From Microbacterium sp. (GTDB taxonomy: Bacteria; Actinomycetota; Actinomycetes; Actinomycetales; Microbacteriaceae), in the NCBI GenBank assembly GCA_017306415.1, contig JAFKIL010000003.1, forward strand, positions 496,001 through 560,000: a DNA stretch of 64,000 bases, in the 5' to 3' direction. The position numbers were made by a program, and so were the translations under genes. A model generated the notes under the pieces. It was not told where the DNA came from. It searched no databases and saw only the letters and a program-made list of their open reading frames with translations. Positions 9,723 through 17,790 of the stretch are shown in pieces. Within the stretch, counting starts at the first letter, position 1. Every line of letters starts with the position of its first letter.

Positions 9723-9769
9723 CTACAGCGGTCCGACCCGCTGACGGAGGCGCTGGGCGTCGCGGACGG
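9723..9769 (+). repeat. 47-bp direct repeat, left copy (candidate attL)
   Basis: This sequence is identical at 46 of 47 positions to 44665-44711, in the same orientation. It begins at the stop codon of the MFS gene and encodes, on the minus strand, the last 14 residues VRDAQRLRQRVGPL, the same C-terminus as the DUF72 protein at the other copy. Such a tail suits DUF72 proteins, so this copy looks like the orphan one. It marks the left edge of the proposed island. Confidence 0.75.
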
Positions 9770-10913
9770 TGAGAGCTGTCGTGAGGATCACTGCGAGGAC
9801 CACGAAGGACGCCGCGACCGCGAACGCTCCATGCGCGCCCGCACTCTCGACGACGGCCCCCGCGACGGCGGCGCCGGCGGCCGCGCCGATGAGTGCACCG
9901 GTCCCCACCCACCCGAAGGCCTCCGCGGACTCCGCGGGCCCGACGCCTGTCGACACGTTCGCGTAGGTCAGCGCGAAGACCGGCGCAACGCCCAGCCCCG
10001 CGAGGAACAACGCTGCGCCGATCCACCAGAAGTCCGCCACCGCTCCGGACAGCGCGAGCCCCACCGCCACCACGAGCAGGCTGCGCACCAAGGACCACCG
10101 TCGGACGGAGAGCACCCCGAAGACCAGACCTCCGATGAGACTGCTCACGGAATAGACGGCCAGGAGCGCGCCGGACAGCGGCGGCTCGGATGCGAAGGCC
10201 GCGACGACGGCGACTTCGACGGCGGCCGACCCGGCGACGAGGAGGAGCCCGACGAGTACCGCGGGCCAGACCGCCGGGTGGAGCAGGACCCGCCCCACCG
10301 CGCGACCGCCGCGGGGGATGGTGGCACGCCGGACCGGACCGCTGAGCGCGAACCACATCCCGCCGACGAGGGCGACCGCCGCCGTCAGCAGCACGGCGGC
10401 GGCCCCACCGGCCGCCGCGGCGGCGAAGGCCGCCGCGACGGGCGCGACGACGAAGATCACCTCCTGGAGCGACGCGTCCAACGCCAGAACGGATGCCACC
10501 CGCTCTGGTGCGACCAGCGTCGGATAGATCGTGCGCGCCGTCGGCTGCACGGGCGGCATGCTGGCTCCGGCCACGAGGGCGAGGAGGACGAAGGCGGCGA
10601 ACGGAGGCCGGGACACGAGTTCCGGCAGCACTGCGACGGCGGCGAGCGAGCAGGACGTCGTCACTGTCGTCACGATCAGCACCGCCCGGGGTCCCCATCG
10701 CCCCGCCGCTCGACCGCCGACGGGCCCGGCGGCGGCCTGGCCCACCGACAGGACGGCGACGACGACCCCCGCGTTCGCGTACGAGCCGGTCGACTGCTCG
10801 ACGTGGAGCAGGAGTGCGATCGTCACCATGCCGGCGGGGAGGCGGGCCACGAGCTGGGAGACCAGCAGCAGCGCCACCGACGGTGCACGGAGCACCGCGA
10901 GGTAGGGATTCAC
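9723..10913 (-). CDS. MFS transporter
   Basis: This 396-residue major facilitator has about 12 hydrophobic helices and resembles the drug/sugar efflux and uptake branch. The cytoplasmic loop between helices 2 and 3 reads GGRAAGRWGPRAVL, the family's motif A region. The start is taken as a GTG at 10913 (VNPYLAVL); no strong ribosome site is seen, so it may be translationally coupled to the dehydrogenase gene ending 40 bases upstream. Its last 14 residues come from a 47-bp sequence shared with the unrelated DUF72 gene, so the native C-terminus was probably replaced. It is likely to move a hydroxy- or sugar acid, by context only. Confidence 0.85.
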   Translation of the reverse strand: MNPYLAVLRAPSVALLLVSQLVARLPAGMVTIALLLHVEQSTGSYANAGVVVAVLSVGQAAAGPVGGRAAGRWGPRAVLIVTTVTTSCSLAAVAVLPELVSRPPFAAFVLLALVAGASMPPVQPTARTIYPTLVAPERVASVLALDASLQEVIFVVAPVAAAFAAAAAGGAAAVLLTAAVALVGGMWFALSGPVRRATIPRGGRAVGRVLLHPAVWPAVLVGLLLVAGSAAVEVAVVAAFASEPPLSGALLAVYSVSSLIGGLVFGVLSVRRWSLVRSLLVVAVGLALSGAVADFWWIGAALFLAGLGVAPVFALTYANVSTGVGPAESAEAFGWVGTGALIGAAAGAAVAGAVVESAGAHGAFAVAASFVVLAVILTTALTVRDAQRLRQRVGPL

Positions 10914-10953
10914 GCCGATCCGGTTCGGCGCCGGGGTCGCCGGGCGCCCACGC

Positions 10954-12024
10954 TCAATAGAACAGCTCCCGATCCATCTCGTTGCGCAGCGGTGCTCCGG
11001 CGAGGAACCGGTCGAGGTTGTCTTCGAAGAGGGCGAGGATGTGCTCCTCCTCGTGTGCATCCAACGCCGCGGTGTGCGGACTGATGAGGACCCGATCCAT
11101 CCCCCACAGCGGGCTGTCGGCCGGCAGCGGCTCCCGCTCGAACACATCCAGTGCCGCGAATCCCACCCTGCCGTCGGTCAGCGCGGCCGCCAGCGCATGC
11201 TCGTCGACGGTGGACCCGCGGCCGACGTTCACGAAGACGGCGCCGGGCCGCAGGCATCCGATCGCCTCGGCGTCGAAGACGCGGATCGTCTCGCTCGTCT
11301 CCGGGAGTGCGCAGACGACGGCGTCCACCTCGGGCAGGATCGCGCGCAGCTCGGCCGAAGACGCGATCCGGTCCCATCCGGCCCGCTCGCGCGGATGGCG
11401 TGCGATGCCGATCGTGCGCGAGCCGAACGCGCGCAGCGTCTCCGCGACGGCGGTGCCGACACCCCCCGTCCCGAGGATCAGCACCGACGCATCCCGCAGC
11501 TGGCGAACCGGTGCGCGTTCCGGCCAGCGGCGCTCGCGCTGGTCGGCGCGACGTCCGGGGAGATCCTTGAGCCCCGCGAGCAGACCCATCACCGCGAACT
11601 CTGCGAGAGCTCTCCCGTGCACGCCGGCGGACGTCGTCACGCGCACCCCGCGCAGCTCGCGCGGGGTCAGCCCGCTCGCCCGGACCTGCGCGCCCCCTCC
11701 CGCAGCCATCGTGTGCACCCACCGCGGGCCGGGGTTCGCGCGCAGCGTTCGCGCGAGCGCCGAGGGAGAGGTGTCGGGGACACCGAACAGGATGTCGGCG
11801 CCGTCCACGAGAGCGTCGAATCGTGCTTGATCGGCGGCGGTCCGCGCGAAGCCGGGCTCCCCCGCGTAGTCGCCGGGGAATCGGCTCGCGGGGAGGAGAT
11901 CCGGCGTGTAGGCCACCTCCACGTCCGCCCGTCGAGCGAGGCGGGCAACCAACTCCGACGGAAAGGGGACGGCCACGCCGATACGCGGGGGCGCGCCGCC
12001 CTCGGCGCGGACTTCTCTCGTCAC
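10954..12024 (-). CDS. D-2-hydroxyacid dehydrogenase
   Basis: This 356-residue NAD(P)-dependent 2-hydroxyacid dehydrogenase has its Rossmann loop in ILGTGGVGTAVAETL. The catalytic arginine is in VNVGRGSTVDE, the glutamate in LDVFEREPLP and the histidine in ISPHTAA, so it appears active. The start is a GTG at 12024. It is divergent from the galactonate operon and shares the 12025-12123 regulatory region with it. Together with the MFS protein downstream it may oxidise or reduce a sugar-derived hydroxy acid. Confidence 0.9.
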   Translation of the reverse strand: MTREVRAEGGAPPRIGVAVPFPSELVARLARRADVEVAYTPDLLPASRFPGDYAGEPGFARTAADQARFDALVDGADILFGVPDTSPSALARTLRANPGPRWVHTMAAGGGAQVRASGLTPRELRGVRVTTSAGVHGRALAEFAVMGLLAGLKDLPGRRADQRERRWPERAPVRQLRDASVLILGTGGVGTAVAETLRAFGSRTIGIARHPRERAGWDRIASSAELRAILPEVDAVVCALPETSETIRVFDAEAIGCLRPGAVFVNVGRGSTVDEHALAAALTDGRVGFAALDVFEREPLPADSPLWGMDRVLISPHTAALDAHEEEHILALFEDNLDRFLAGAPLRNEMDRELFY

Positions 12025-12058
12025 ACTTGCACCTAACTGATCTTGCGTGCGGACTTAC

Positions 12059-12090
12059 AATCAGTTTCAATCATATTGTTGTCACTATCG
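12059..12090 (+). promoter_or_regulatory. Phased ATCA operator array upstream of the galactonate operon
   Basis: Half-sites AATCA, AATCA and TGTCACT have their TC steps at 12061, 12071 and 12082, so spacing is 10 then 11 bp. The segment is AT-rich within a GC-rich region and lies between divergent genes. The same pattern recurs at five other island promoters. A DeoR-type regulator is the likely reader. Confidence 0.6.
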
Positions 12091-12123
12091 CGTCGCCAAC
12101 GCGCCCCCTCGAGAGGATCCCCC

Positions 12124-13035
12124 GTGGACTCGCCGACCCCCGCTCCCGTGACTCGTGAGACCGCCGTCGACGCGCTGCGCGAGTGCGGCATCGCCGACGG
12201 CGACGTCATCCTCGTGCACTCGGCGCTCCGGCCGTTCGGAGACGTCGACGGGGGCGCGACGACGATCGCTCATTCCCTGCAGGACGCCGTGGGTCCGGCG
12301 GGGACCGTTGTCGCACCGGCGTTCACCTTCCGGCACGAGGTGGATGCCGATCCCGTGATCGACCCGCTCGGCGACCGGTCGGAGATGGGCGCGATCAGCG
12401 AGGCCATCCGCGGGATGCCAGGCGCGCTGCGCAGCACCGCCTATCGCCACAGCTTCGCCGCCGCGGGAACACGCGCCGCCCAGGTCGTCGAGACCGACCC
12501 CGCCCTCCCCGTCTTCGACATGCTCTCCACGTTCGGGCGGCTGCTCGCCCTCGACACCAAGATCGTCCTCCTGGGCCTGACGTACACGTCGTGCACGAGC
12601 TTCCACTTCGGCGAGTACCTCGTGCAGATCCCGGACCGCCACGTGGTCGCGCGCGCCGTGCGCATCCGGGGCGCGGACGGGACGCTCACCCGGGCCACAC
12701 TCGCCGACTACCAGCCGCGCCCCACCGAGGACGGACGGGAGTACGAGCACGAACACGACTTCTCGCGTGCCGGGCTCCTGCTCGAGCGCGCCGGAGCGGT
12801 CCGGGTGGGCGCGATCGGGAATGCCGTCGTGCGCGTGTTCGCCATGCGTGATCTGGTGCACCTCCTGCTGGACCGCTACGGACTCGAACCGGACATCTTC
12901 TACGTCGACCCGCAGACGGGGATGACAGAGCTGCCCGACGGGGTCTCGGTGTCCACGGGTGACCTGCGAGACGGAGCAGGACGGCTGGTGGAGACGTTCT
13001 GGTCCTGCGTCGATCCGACCCGGATGCACACCTGA
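12124..13035 (+). CDS. AAC(3)-family N-acetyltransferase
   Basis: This 303-residue protein of the aminoglycoside N(3)-acetyltransferase/YokD family uses acetyl-CoA to acylate an amine. Family signs are VILVHSALRPFGDVDGG near the start, GTVVAPAFTF, and the LGLTYTSCTSFHFGEYLV segment with the conserved histidine and glutamate. The start is the GTG at 12124 with GAGAGG upstream. It is the first gene of the galactonate operon and overlaps the kinase by TGATG. In this setting it more likely acts on an amino sugar or a catabolic intermediate than on an antibiotic. Confidence 0.82.
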   Translation: MDSPTPAPVTRETAVDALRECGIADGDVILVHSALRPFGDVDGGATTIAHSLQDAVGPAGTVVAPAFTFRHEVDADPVIDPLGDRSEMGAISEAIRGMPGALRSTAYRHSFAAAGTRAAQVVETDPALPVFDMLSTFGRLLALDTKIVLLGLTYTSCTSFHFGEYLVQIPDRHVVARAVRIRGADGTLTRATLADYQPRPTEDGREYEHEHDFSRAGLLLERAGAVRVGAIGNAVVRVFAMRDLVHLLLDRYGLEPDIFYVDPQTGMTELPDGVSVSTGDLRDGAGRLVETFWSCVDPTRMHT

Positions 13036-14006
13036 TGCCGGCCTCCGTGCCCGACGTGCGGGAAAGACCGATCGGCCCTGACGTCATCACGGTCGGCGAG
13101 ACCCTCGTCCAGCTGACGCCGCCGCACGGCGCCCGGGTGGCGACGACGACGACCTTGCTCGTGAGCACCGCCGGCGCCGAATCCAACGTGGCATCCCACC
13201 TGGCCAGGCTGGGCCACCGCGTCGCCCACCTGAGCGCGGTCGGCGACGACGCGTGGGGCAGCCGTGTGGTCGCCGATCTGGCCGACGCCGGGGTCGACGT
13301 GTCCCGGATCTCCCACCTGCCCGGTGCGCCGACGGGCCTGTACACGAAAGCTCGCGAGCACGGGGTCACCCGCGTCAGCTACCACCGCACCGGCAGCGCG
13401 GCGAGCCGCATGGGTCCGGACGACGCGGACCGCCTCCTGCCGCTGCCGCGAATCGTCCACTTCTCGGGCGTGCTCGCCGCGCTCTCTCCCTCCAGCCGCG
13501 ACCTCGCCGGACGACTCCTGCGCTCTCGCCGTCTCGGAGCACGCATCTCGTTCGACGTGAATCATCGGGCCGCTCTGTGGACCGGCGACGGAGCCGCGGC
13601 AGCGCTCCTGGAACTCGCCCGCGGCAGCGACATCGTCTTCGTCGGGCGCGACGAGGCCGAACGCCTGTGGGGTTGCCGGACCGATTCCGACCTGCGGGCC
13701 CTCATTCCGGACCCGGAGCATCTGGTCATACGCGACGACGACCGCGAAGCCGTCGAGTGGCGCGGTCTCCAGCGCAGCGCGCTCGCACCTCGGCCGGTCG
13801 AGGTCATCGAGCCGGTGGGCGCCGGCGACGCCTTCGCCGCCGGATGGCTGAGTGCGCTGCTCGACGACCCGGAAGGCGCCGCCGGCGAACGGCTCCGACG
13901 CGGCCACGCGCTCGCGGCGCTGGTCCTGGAAAGCCTCACGGACCATCCCGCCGACCCGACCGCACTGGCGTCTCTGCGGCCCGGGCGGGGTCGAGCCGGG
14001 GAATGA
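13035..14006 (+). CDS. PfkB family sugar kinase (2-keto-3-deoxy-gluconate/galactonate kinase)
   Basis: This 323-residue ribokinase-family kinase probably phosphorylates 2-keto-3-deoxygalactonate (or gluconate) for the aldolase encoded next. The N-terminal substrate region is TVGETLVQLTPPHG and GAESNVASHLARLG; the C-terminal PfkB signature with the catalytic aspartate is EPVGAGDAFAAGWL. It starts at the ATG that overlaps the previous stop. E. coli uses the unrelated DgoK for this step; here a KdgK-like protein occupies the slot. Confidence 0.88.
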   Translation: MPASVPDVRERPIGPDVITVGETLVQLTPPHGARVATTTTLLVSTAGAESNVASHLARLGHRVAHLSAVGDDAWGSRVVADLADAGVDVSRISHLPGAPTGLYTKAREHGVTRVSYHRTGSAASRMGPDDADRLLPLPRIVHFSGVLAALSPSSRDLAGRLLRSRRLGARISFDVNHRAALWTGDGAAAALLELARGSDIVFVGRDEAERLWGCRTDSDLRALIPDPEHLVIRDDDREAVEWRGLQRSALAPRPVEVIEPVGAGDAFAAGWLSALLDDPEGAAGERLRRGHALAALVLESLTDHPADPTALASLRPGRGRAGE

Positions 14007-14617
14007 TGATGAGCCTGTTCGCGCACGCCGCGCAGCATTCTCCGATCCTCGCCATCCTGCGGGGCTTCGACGTCTCCGAGACCGTGCGCCTCTGCCACCT
14101 CGCGTGGGATGCGGGCGCCCGGCTCGTGGAGGTGCCGATCCAGGACAGGGCGGGTGAGGATGCACTCGCGGCCGCCGTCGACGCGGGTCACGAGCGCGGC
14201 CTGCCCGTCGGCGCGGGAACTGTCACCTCCCTGGACAGGCTCCGGCGCGCCCGGGCGCACGGTGCGGCGTTCACGGTCGCACCGGGATTCGACACCGAGG
14301 TCGCCAGGGCCTCGCAGGACGCCGGCATCCCGCACCTGCCGGGGGTCGCGACGGCGACCGAAGTGCAGCGCGCGCTCGCCCACGGGTTCACGTGGCTCAA
14401 GGCGTTCCCCGCCGCGGAGCTCGGGCCCGCATGGATAGCGGCGATGCACGGCCCCTTCCCGGAGGCCCGTTTCGTGGCGACGGGCGGGATAGCGAAGGCC
14501 AACGCCGCTCGATTCCTGGCGGCGGGGGCCGAACTTGTCGCGATCGGCACCGCGATCAGGACCTTCGACAGCACCTGGGGACTGGACGGGCTCGGCCCGG
14601 GAGACGGAGAACGATGA
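14003..14617 (+). CDS. 2-keto-3-deoxy-6-phosphogluconate/galactonate aldolase
   Basis: This 204-residue class I aldolase of the Eda/DgoA family splits the phosphorylated keto-deoxy acid into pyruvate and glyceraldehyde-3-phosphate. The Schiff-base lysine is K133 in TWLKAFPAAE and the acid/base glutamate is E43 in LVEVPI. The phosphate-binding ATGGIAKANA is at the end of the barrel. Three tandem ATGs (14003, 14006, 14009) are possible starts; the first overlaps the kinase stop. The last four bases overlap dgoD. Confidence 0.9.
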   Translation: MMMSLFAHAAQHSPILAILRGFDVSETVRLCHLAWDAGARLVEVPIQDRAGEDALAAAVDAGHERGLPVGAGTVTSLDRLRRARAHGAAFTVAPGFDTEVARASQDAGIPHLPGVATATEVQRALAHGFTWLKAFPAAELGPAWIAAMHGPFPEARFVATGGIAKANAARFLAAGAELVAIGTAIRTFDSTWGLDGLGPGDGER

Positions 14618-15765
14618 ACACGATCGCCCGAGTGGAGACGTTCCTGGTCCCCCCGCGGTGGCTGTTCGTCCGAATCGAGACGGATGACGGCGTCGTCGGC
14701 TGGGGTGAGGCTTCTCTCGAAGGGAGCGCCGAGGTCGTCCGCCGAGCGGTCGAGCAGCACGCGGAACTCCTCGTCGGCGCGGATGCCCGGCGGATCGAGG
14801 ACCTCCACGCGGTCATGACCAAGGGCACCTTCTACCGCGGCGGTCCGGTGTTCGCGAGCGCCGTCGCCGGCATCGACCAGGCGCTGTGGGACATCGCCGG
14901 GAAGTCCCTCGGCGCCCCCGTGCACCGTCTCCTCGGCGGCCACGTCCGCGACCGCATCCGCGTCTACGGATGGGTCGGCGGTGACGATCCGTCGGAGGTC
15001 GCCGACCACATCCAGGCGCGTGTGGAGTCCGGCCTCACCGCCGTGAAGATGAACGCGGGAGGACGGGCGACCCATCTCAGTTCGTCCGCCGAGCTGGACG
15101 CCGTCGTCTCCCGCGCGGCAGCCGCCCGCGACGTCCTCGGACCGCACCGGGATGTCGCTATCGACTTCCACGGCCGAATCTCCCTGCCCGACGCGCGCCG
15201 GCTCGCCGTCCTCCTCGAACCCCTCCGGCCGCTCTTCATCGAGGAACCGGTCGTACCGGAGAACTCGGCGCTCCTGCGCGCGGTGGTCGACGCGTCGTCG
15301 GTTCCCGTGGCGACCGGCGAGCGCCTCTACCACCGATCCGACTTCCTGCCGGCACTCGAGGCCGGCATCGCGGTCGCCCAGCCCGATCTCTCCCATGCGG
15401 GCGGAATCACCGAGGTGCGCAAGATCGCCGCAGTGGCCGACGTCTTCGGGGTCCAACTCGCCCCGCACTGCCCCCTCGGCCCCCTCGCCCTCGCCAGCTG
15501 TCTGCAGGTGGGATTCTCCACGCCCAACTACCTCATCCAGGAGCAGAGCGTGGGCATCCACTACAACGAGGGGGCGGACGTCCTGGACTATCTCGTCGAC
15601 GTCGAGCCGCTGCGGTTCGTCGGCGGACACGTCTCCCTCCTGACCGAACCCGGTCTCGGGATCGCGATCGACGAAGGCCGCGTGCGCGCCGCGGACCGTC
15701 GCGGAGACGACGCGTGGCGGACACCGGTGTGGCGTCACGCGGACGGCGCATTCGCCGAGTGGTGA
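14614..15765 (+). CDS. dgoD: D-galactonate dehydratase
   Basis: This 383-residue enolase-superfamily (mandelate racemase subgroup) enzyme converts D-galactonate to 2-keto-3-deoxygalactonate. It is colinear with E. coli DgoD: PPRW near the start, FYRGGP, AGIDQALWDI, IDFHGR, LFIEEPV, QPDLSHAGGITE, APHCPLGP, QEQSMGIHYN-like QEQSVGIHYN, and the last residues WRH..AEW. Metal ligands D184, E210 and E236 and the bases H186 and H285 are all present. It overlaps the aldolase gene by ATGA and ends the operon 12 bases before the convergent gene. Confidence 0.96.
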   Translation: MNTIARVETFLVPPRWLFVRIETDDGVVGWGEASLEGSAEVVRRAVEQHAELLVGADARRIEDLHAVMTKGTFYRGGPVFASAVAGIDQALWDIAGKSLGAPVHRLLGGHVRDRIRVYGWVGGDDPSEVADHIQARVESGLTAVKMNAGGRATHLSSSAELDAVVSRAAAARDVLGPHRDVAIDFHGRISLPDARRLAVLLEPLRPLFIEEPVVPENSALLRAVVDASSVPVATGERLYHRSDFLPALEAGIAVAQPDLSHAGGITEVRKIAAVADVFGVQLAPHCPLGPLALASCLQVGFSTPNYLIQEQSVGIHYNEGADVLDYLVDVEPLRFVGGHVSLLTEPGLGIAIDEGRVRAADRRGDDAWRTPVWRHADGAFAEW

Positions 15766-15777
15766 CCGGGGCTGCGA

Positions 15778-17790
15778 TCAGCGGATGCGGATCAGCACGG
15801 ACTCGAGGGGCGCCATCGTCGTCTCGACGAGGAGCCGGCCGCCTTCGAACACGAACTCCGGTGAGGTGCGGCCGCGGTCGCTGTGATCGGCCGCCACACG
15901 CGAGACCGCGCTCGCGGACGGAAGACGCAGCCGCAGCCGCGGGACCGGGTCGAGAGAGGCGTTGACGAGGTATAGGAGCAGCTCGTCGCTCGTTCGGTAC
16001 TCGTAGAGCGCCACATCCGCGCAGCCCTCGACCCGGACGACGTCCGCGCGCCAGGCGTCGAGGACGCCGTGCATCATCTCCTGGCGAAGCGTCGTGCGCA
16101 CCATCGGCACCAGTCCGGCGAGAGCGTCGATGCGTCCGAAGGGGACGATCATGACGCGGTCGTCGACGATCGCATGCCCCGTCCCGCGGTCCTCGTGGCC
16201 GGGCGCGCGGAGTGTCGTGAGGGCTCTCGACCGTCCGGGCACGTAGGTCACCTGCGCGATGTCGGCACCCATCAGGAGCACCGACGCGCGGGCCGCGGGT
16301 CTCCCGAGCAGCGGAGCATCTCGGACGGCCTCCTCGTACGTCACGGCCCCGGCATCCCCGGCGCTCCAGGCCAGCGTCTCCGCCCCTGCCAGGGAGCCCA
16401 GTCCCATGTCGATGAGCGTGTCCACTGCCTCGGCGTCGAGGAGAAGCCGGTTGGCGAGGAACAGCGCGCGCGTCCTCTCGACACCGATCGTGCGGAACAG
16501 CTGACCCGACACCGCTACCACAGCCCCTGCGATGTCGGAGTCGGTCGAGAACCGGAACGCGATGCCGTAGGCGCCCAGCAGGCCGGCGAAGAACCCCTCC
16601 CGCGGGTAGAGCTCGGTCATCTCCGCACCGCTCGACGTGTGCAGTGCCGCCGAGGAATCCTCATCCACGAGGACGACGACGCCCCCGCGAGTCTCCCGGA
16701 ATACGGGCGCCGTGCGCTCCAGGTAGTCCTTCGTCGCCGCTAGAGCATCCTGGTACCCCTCGGTCCAGACGATGCCGTTGCCATTGAGATCGAACAGGTC
16801 GAGGGTCATCCCGTCGAGCGCGAGGACCTGCGCGCTGAGCAGCTGGAACCGGAGGAATGCGGATGACTTCGCGAACCGCGAGTACGGGAAGTTCTCCAGC
16901 TCGGGATAGATCTCGGCCGTCGCGGGCAGGAGAGCCCTGTGCAGATCGGCGATCAGGTGGAACGCGGTCAGGTACTCCGCCGGACGTGTCTCGGAGTAGG
17001 CGGGCAGATGGATCCGCACAGCAGGGGGATGCTCGCCGGACAGGGCCCCCAGCAGTTCTGCCCAGTGCCGGCCCTCCGCGGCGTGGACCGCTGGCACGGA
17101 GGTCATCAGACCGAGCCGCGTGCCGGGCGATACCGCGTGGACCGCGCGCTCGATCGCCGCGGCCGTCTCCTCGAGCGCCTCGCGCGCGGTGTCGAGCCAG
17201 ATGCCGCGGAACTCGCTCACCTCGCCGGGCTGCAGCATCCCGCTGACGAACTCTTCGCGGGTGAGGGGTCGACCCGCACGCCGCGAGAACTCGGCGAGAT
17301 GCTCGTCGCAGAAGCAGCCGCCCCACCACAGCGGAGGATGGTTGTGATACCGGAAGTCGTCCTCGACCCACAGGAAGCGGGGTCGCGCGGACGCGTAGTA
17401 CTCGTACAGCTGGGCCAGGTAGGTACGCCACGCCTCGTCTCGCGGACAGACGACGAGGTCGGCGACGCGCCCGCGCGGATCGACCATGCGCCGGAACGAC
17501 TGTCCTTCGCGCAGCCGCTTCCCGTAGTCGCCGTGCATCACCGTGTGCCACGGATTCAGCGACATCGAGGCGTCCGCCCGCGCAGCCACCGTCGCCGTGC
17601 GTTCGGCGAGGTCGCGGAAGACGGCGCGCTCTCGAAGGTCCGTATGGCCCGTGTTGAGCTCCTCCACGTTGGCGAAGACCATCACATCGTCGATACGGGC
17701 CGCGCGCACGTATTCGGGCAGCTGCTCGAGCGAGTAGGCCTCGGTCCGGCCCGGGTCCACGGCGAACCGCAGCGAGTAGAGGTAGCTCAT
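15778..17790 (-). CDS. Putative glycoside hydrolase of unassigned family (TIM-barrel, GH42-like layout)
   Basis: This 670-residue protein has no signal peptide. The N-terminal two thirds look like a clan-A-type barrel. LWVEDDFRYHNH (residues 140-151, E143 a possible acid/base) and AEIYPELENFPYSR (292-305, E297 or E299 a possible nucleophile) are the most enzyme-like motifs. WWGGCFCDEHLAEF gives two cysteines that could bind metal. The C-terminal part resembles the beta-sandwich and trimerisation regions of GH42-type enzymes. It overlaps the upstream esterase gene by 4 bp and is last in a long sugar operon, so intracellular oligosaccharide cleavage is plausible. I cannot assign a CAZy family. 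Confidence 0.55.
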   Translation of the reverse strand: MSYLYSLRFAVDPGRTEAYSLEQLPEYVRAARIDDVMVFANVEELNTGHTDLRERAVFRDLAERTATVAARADASMSLNPWHTVMHGDYGKRLREGQSFRRMVDPRGRVADLVVCPRDEAWRTYLAQLYEYYASARPRFLWVEDDFRYHNHPPLWWGGCFCDEHLAEFSRRAGRPLTREEFVSGMLQPGEVSEFRGIWLDTAREALEETAAAIERAVHAVSPGTRLGLMTSVPAVHAAEGRHWAELLGALSGEHPPAVRIHLPAYSETRPAEYLTAFHLIADLHRALLPATAEIYPELENFPYSRFAKSSAFLRFQLLSAQVLALDGMTLDLFDLNGNGIVWTEGYQDALAATKDYLERTAPVFRETRGGVVVLVDEDSSAALHTSSGAEMTELYPREGFFAGLLGAYGIAFRFSTDSDIAGAVVAVSGQLFRTIGVERTRALFLANRLLLDAEAVDTLIDMGLGSLAGAETLAWSAGDAGAVTYEEAVRDAPLLGRPAARASVLLMGADIAQVTYVPGRSRALTTLRAPGHEDRGTGHAIVDDRVMIVPFGRIDALAGLVPMVRTTLRQEMMHGVLDAWRADVVRVEGCADVALYEYRTSDELLLYLVNASLDPVPRLRLRLPSASAVSRVAADHSDRGRTSPEFVFEGGRLLVETTMAPLESVLIRIR

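Noticed and set aside
12124-13035. Aminoglycoside resistance gene call for the AAC(3)-family protein
   Set aside because: It sits first in a galactonate operon with translational coupling; family membership alone does not show drug acetylation.
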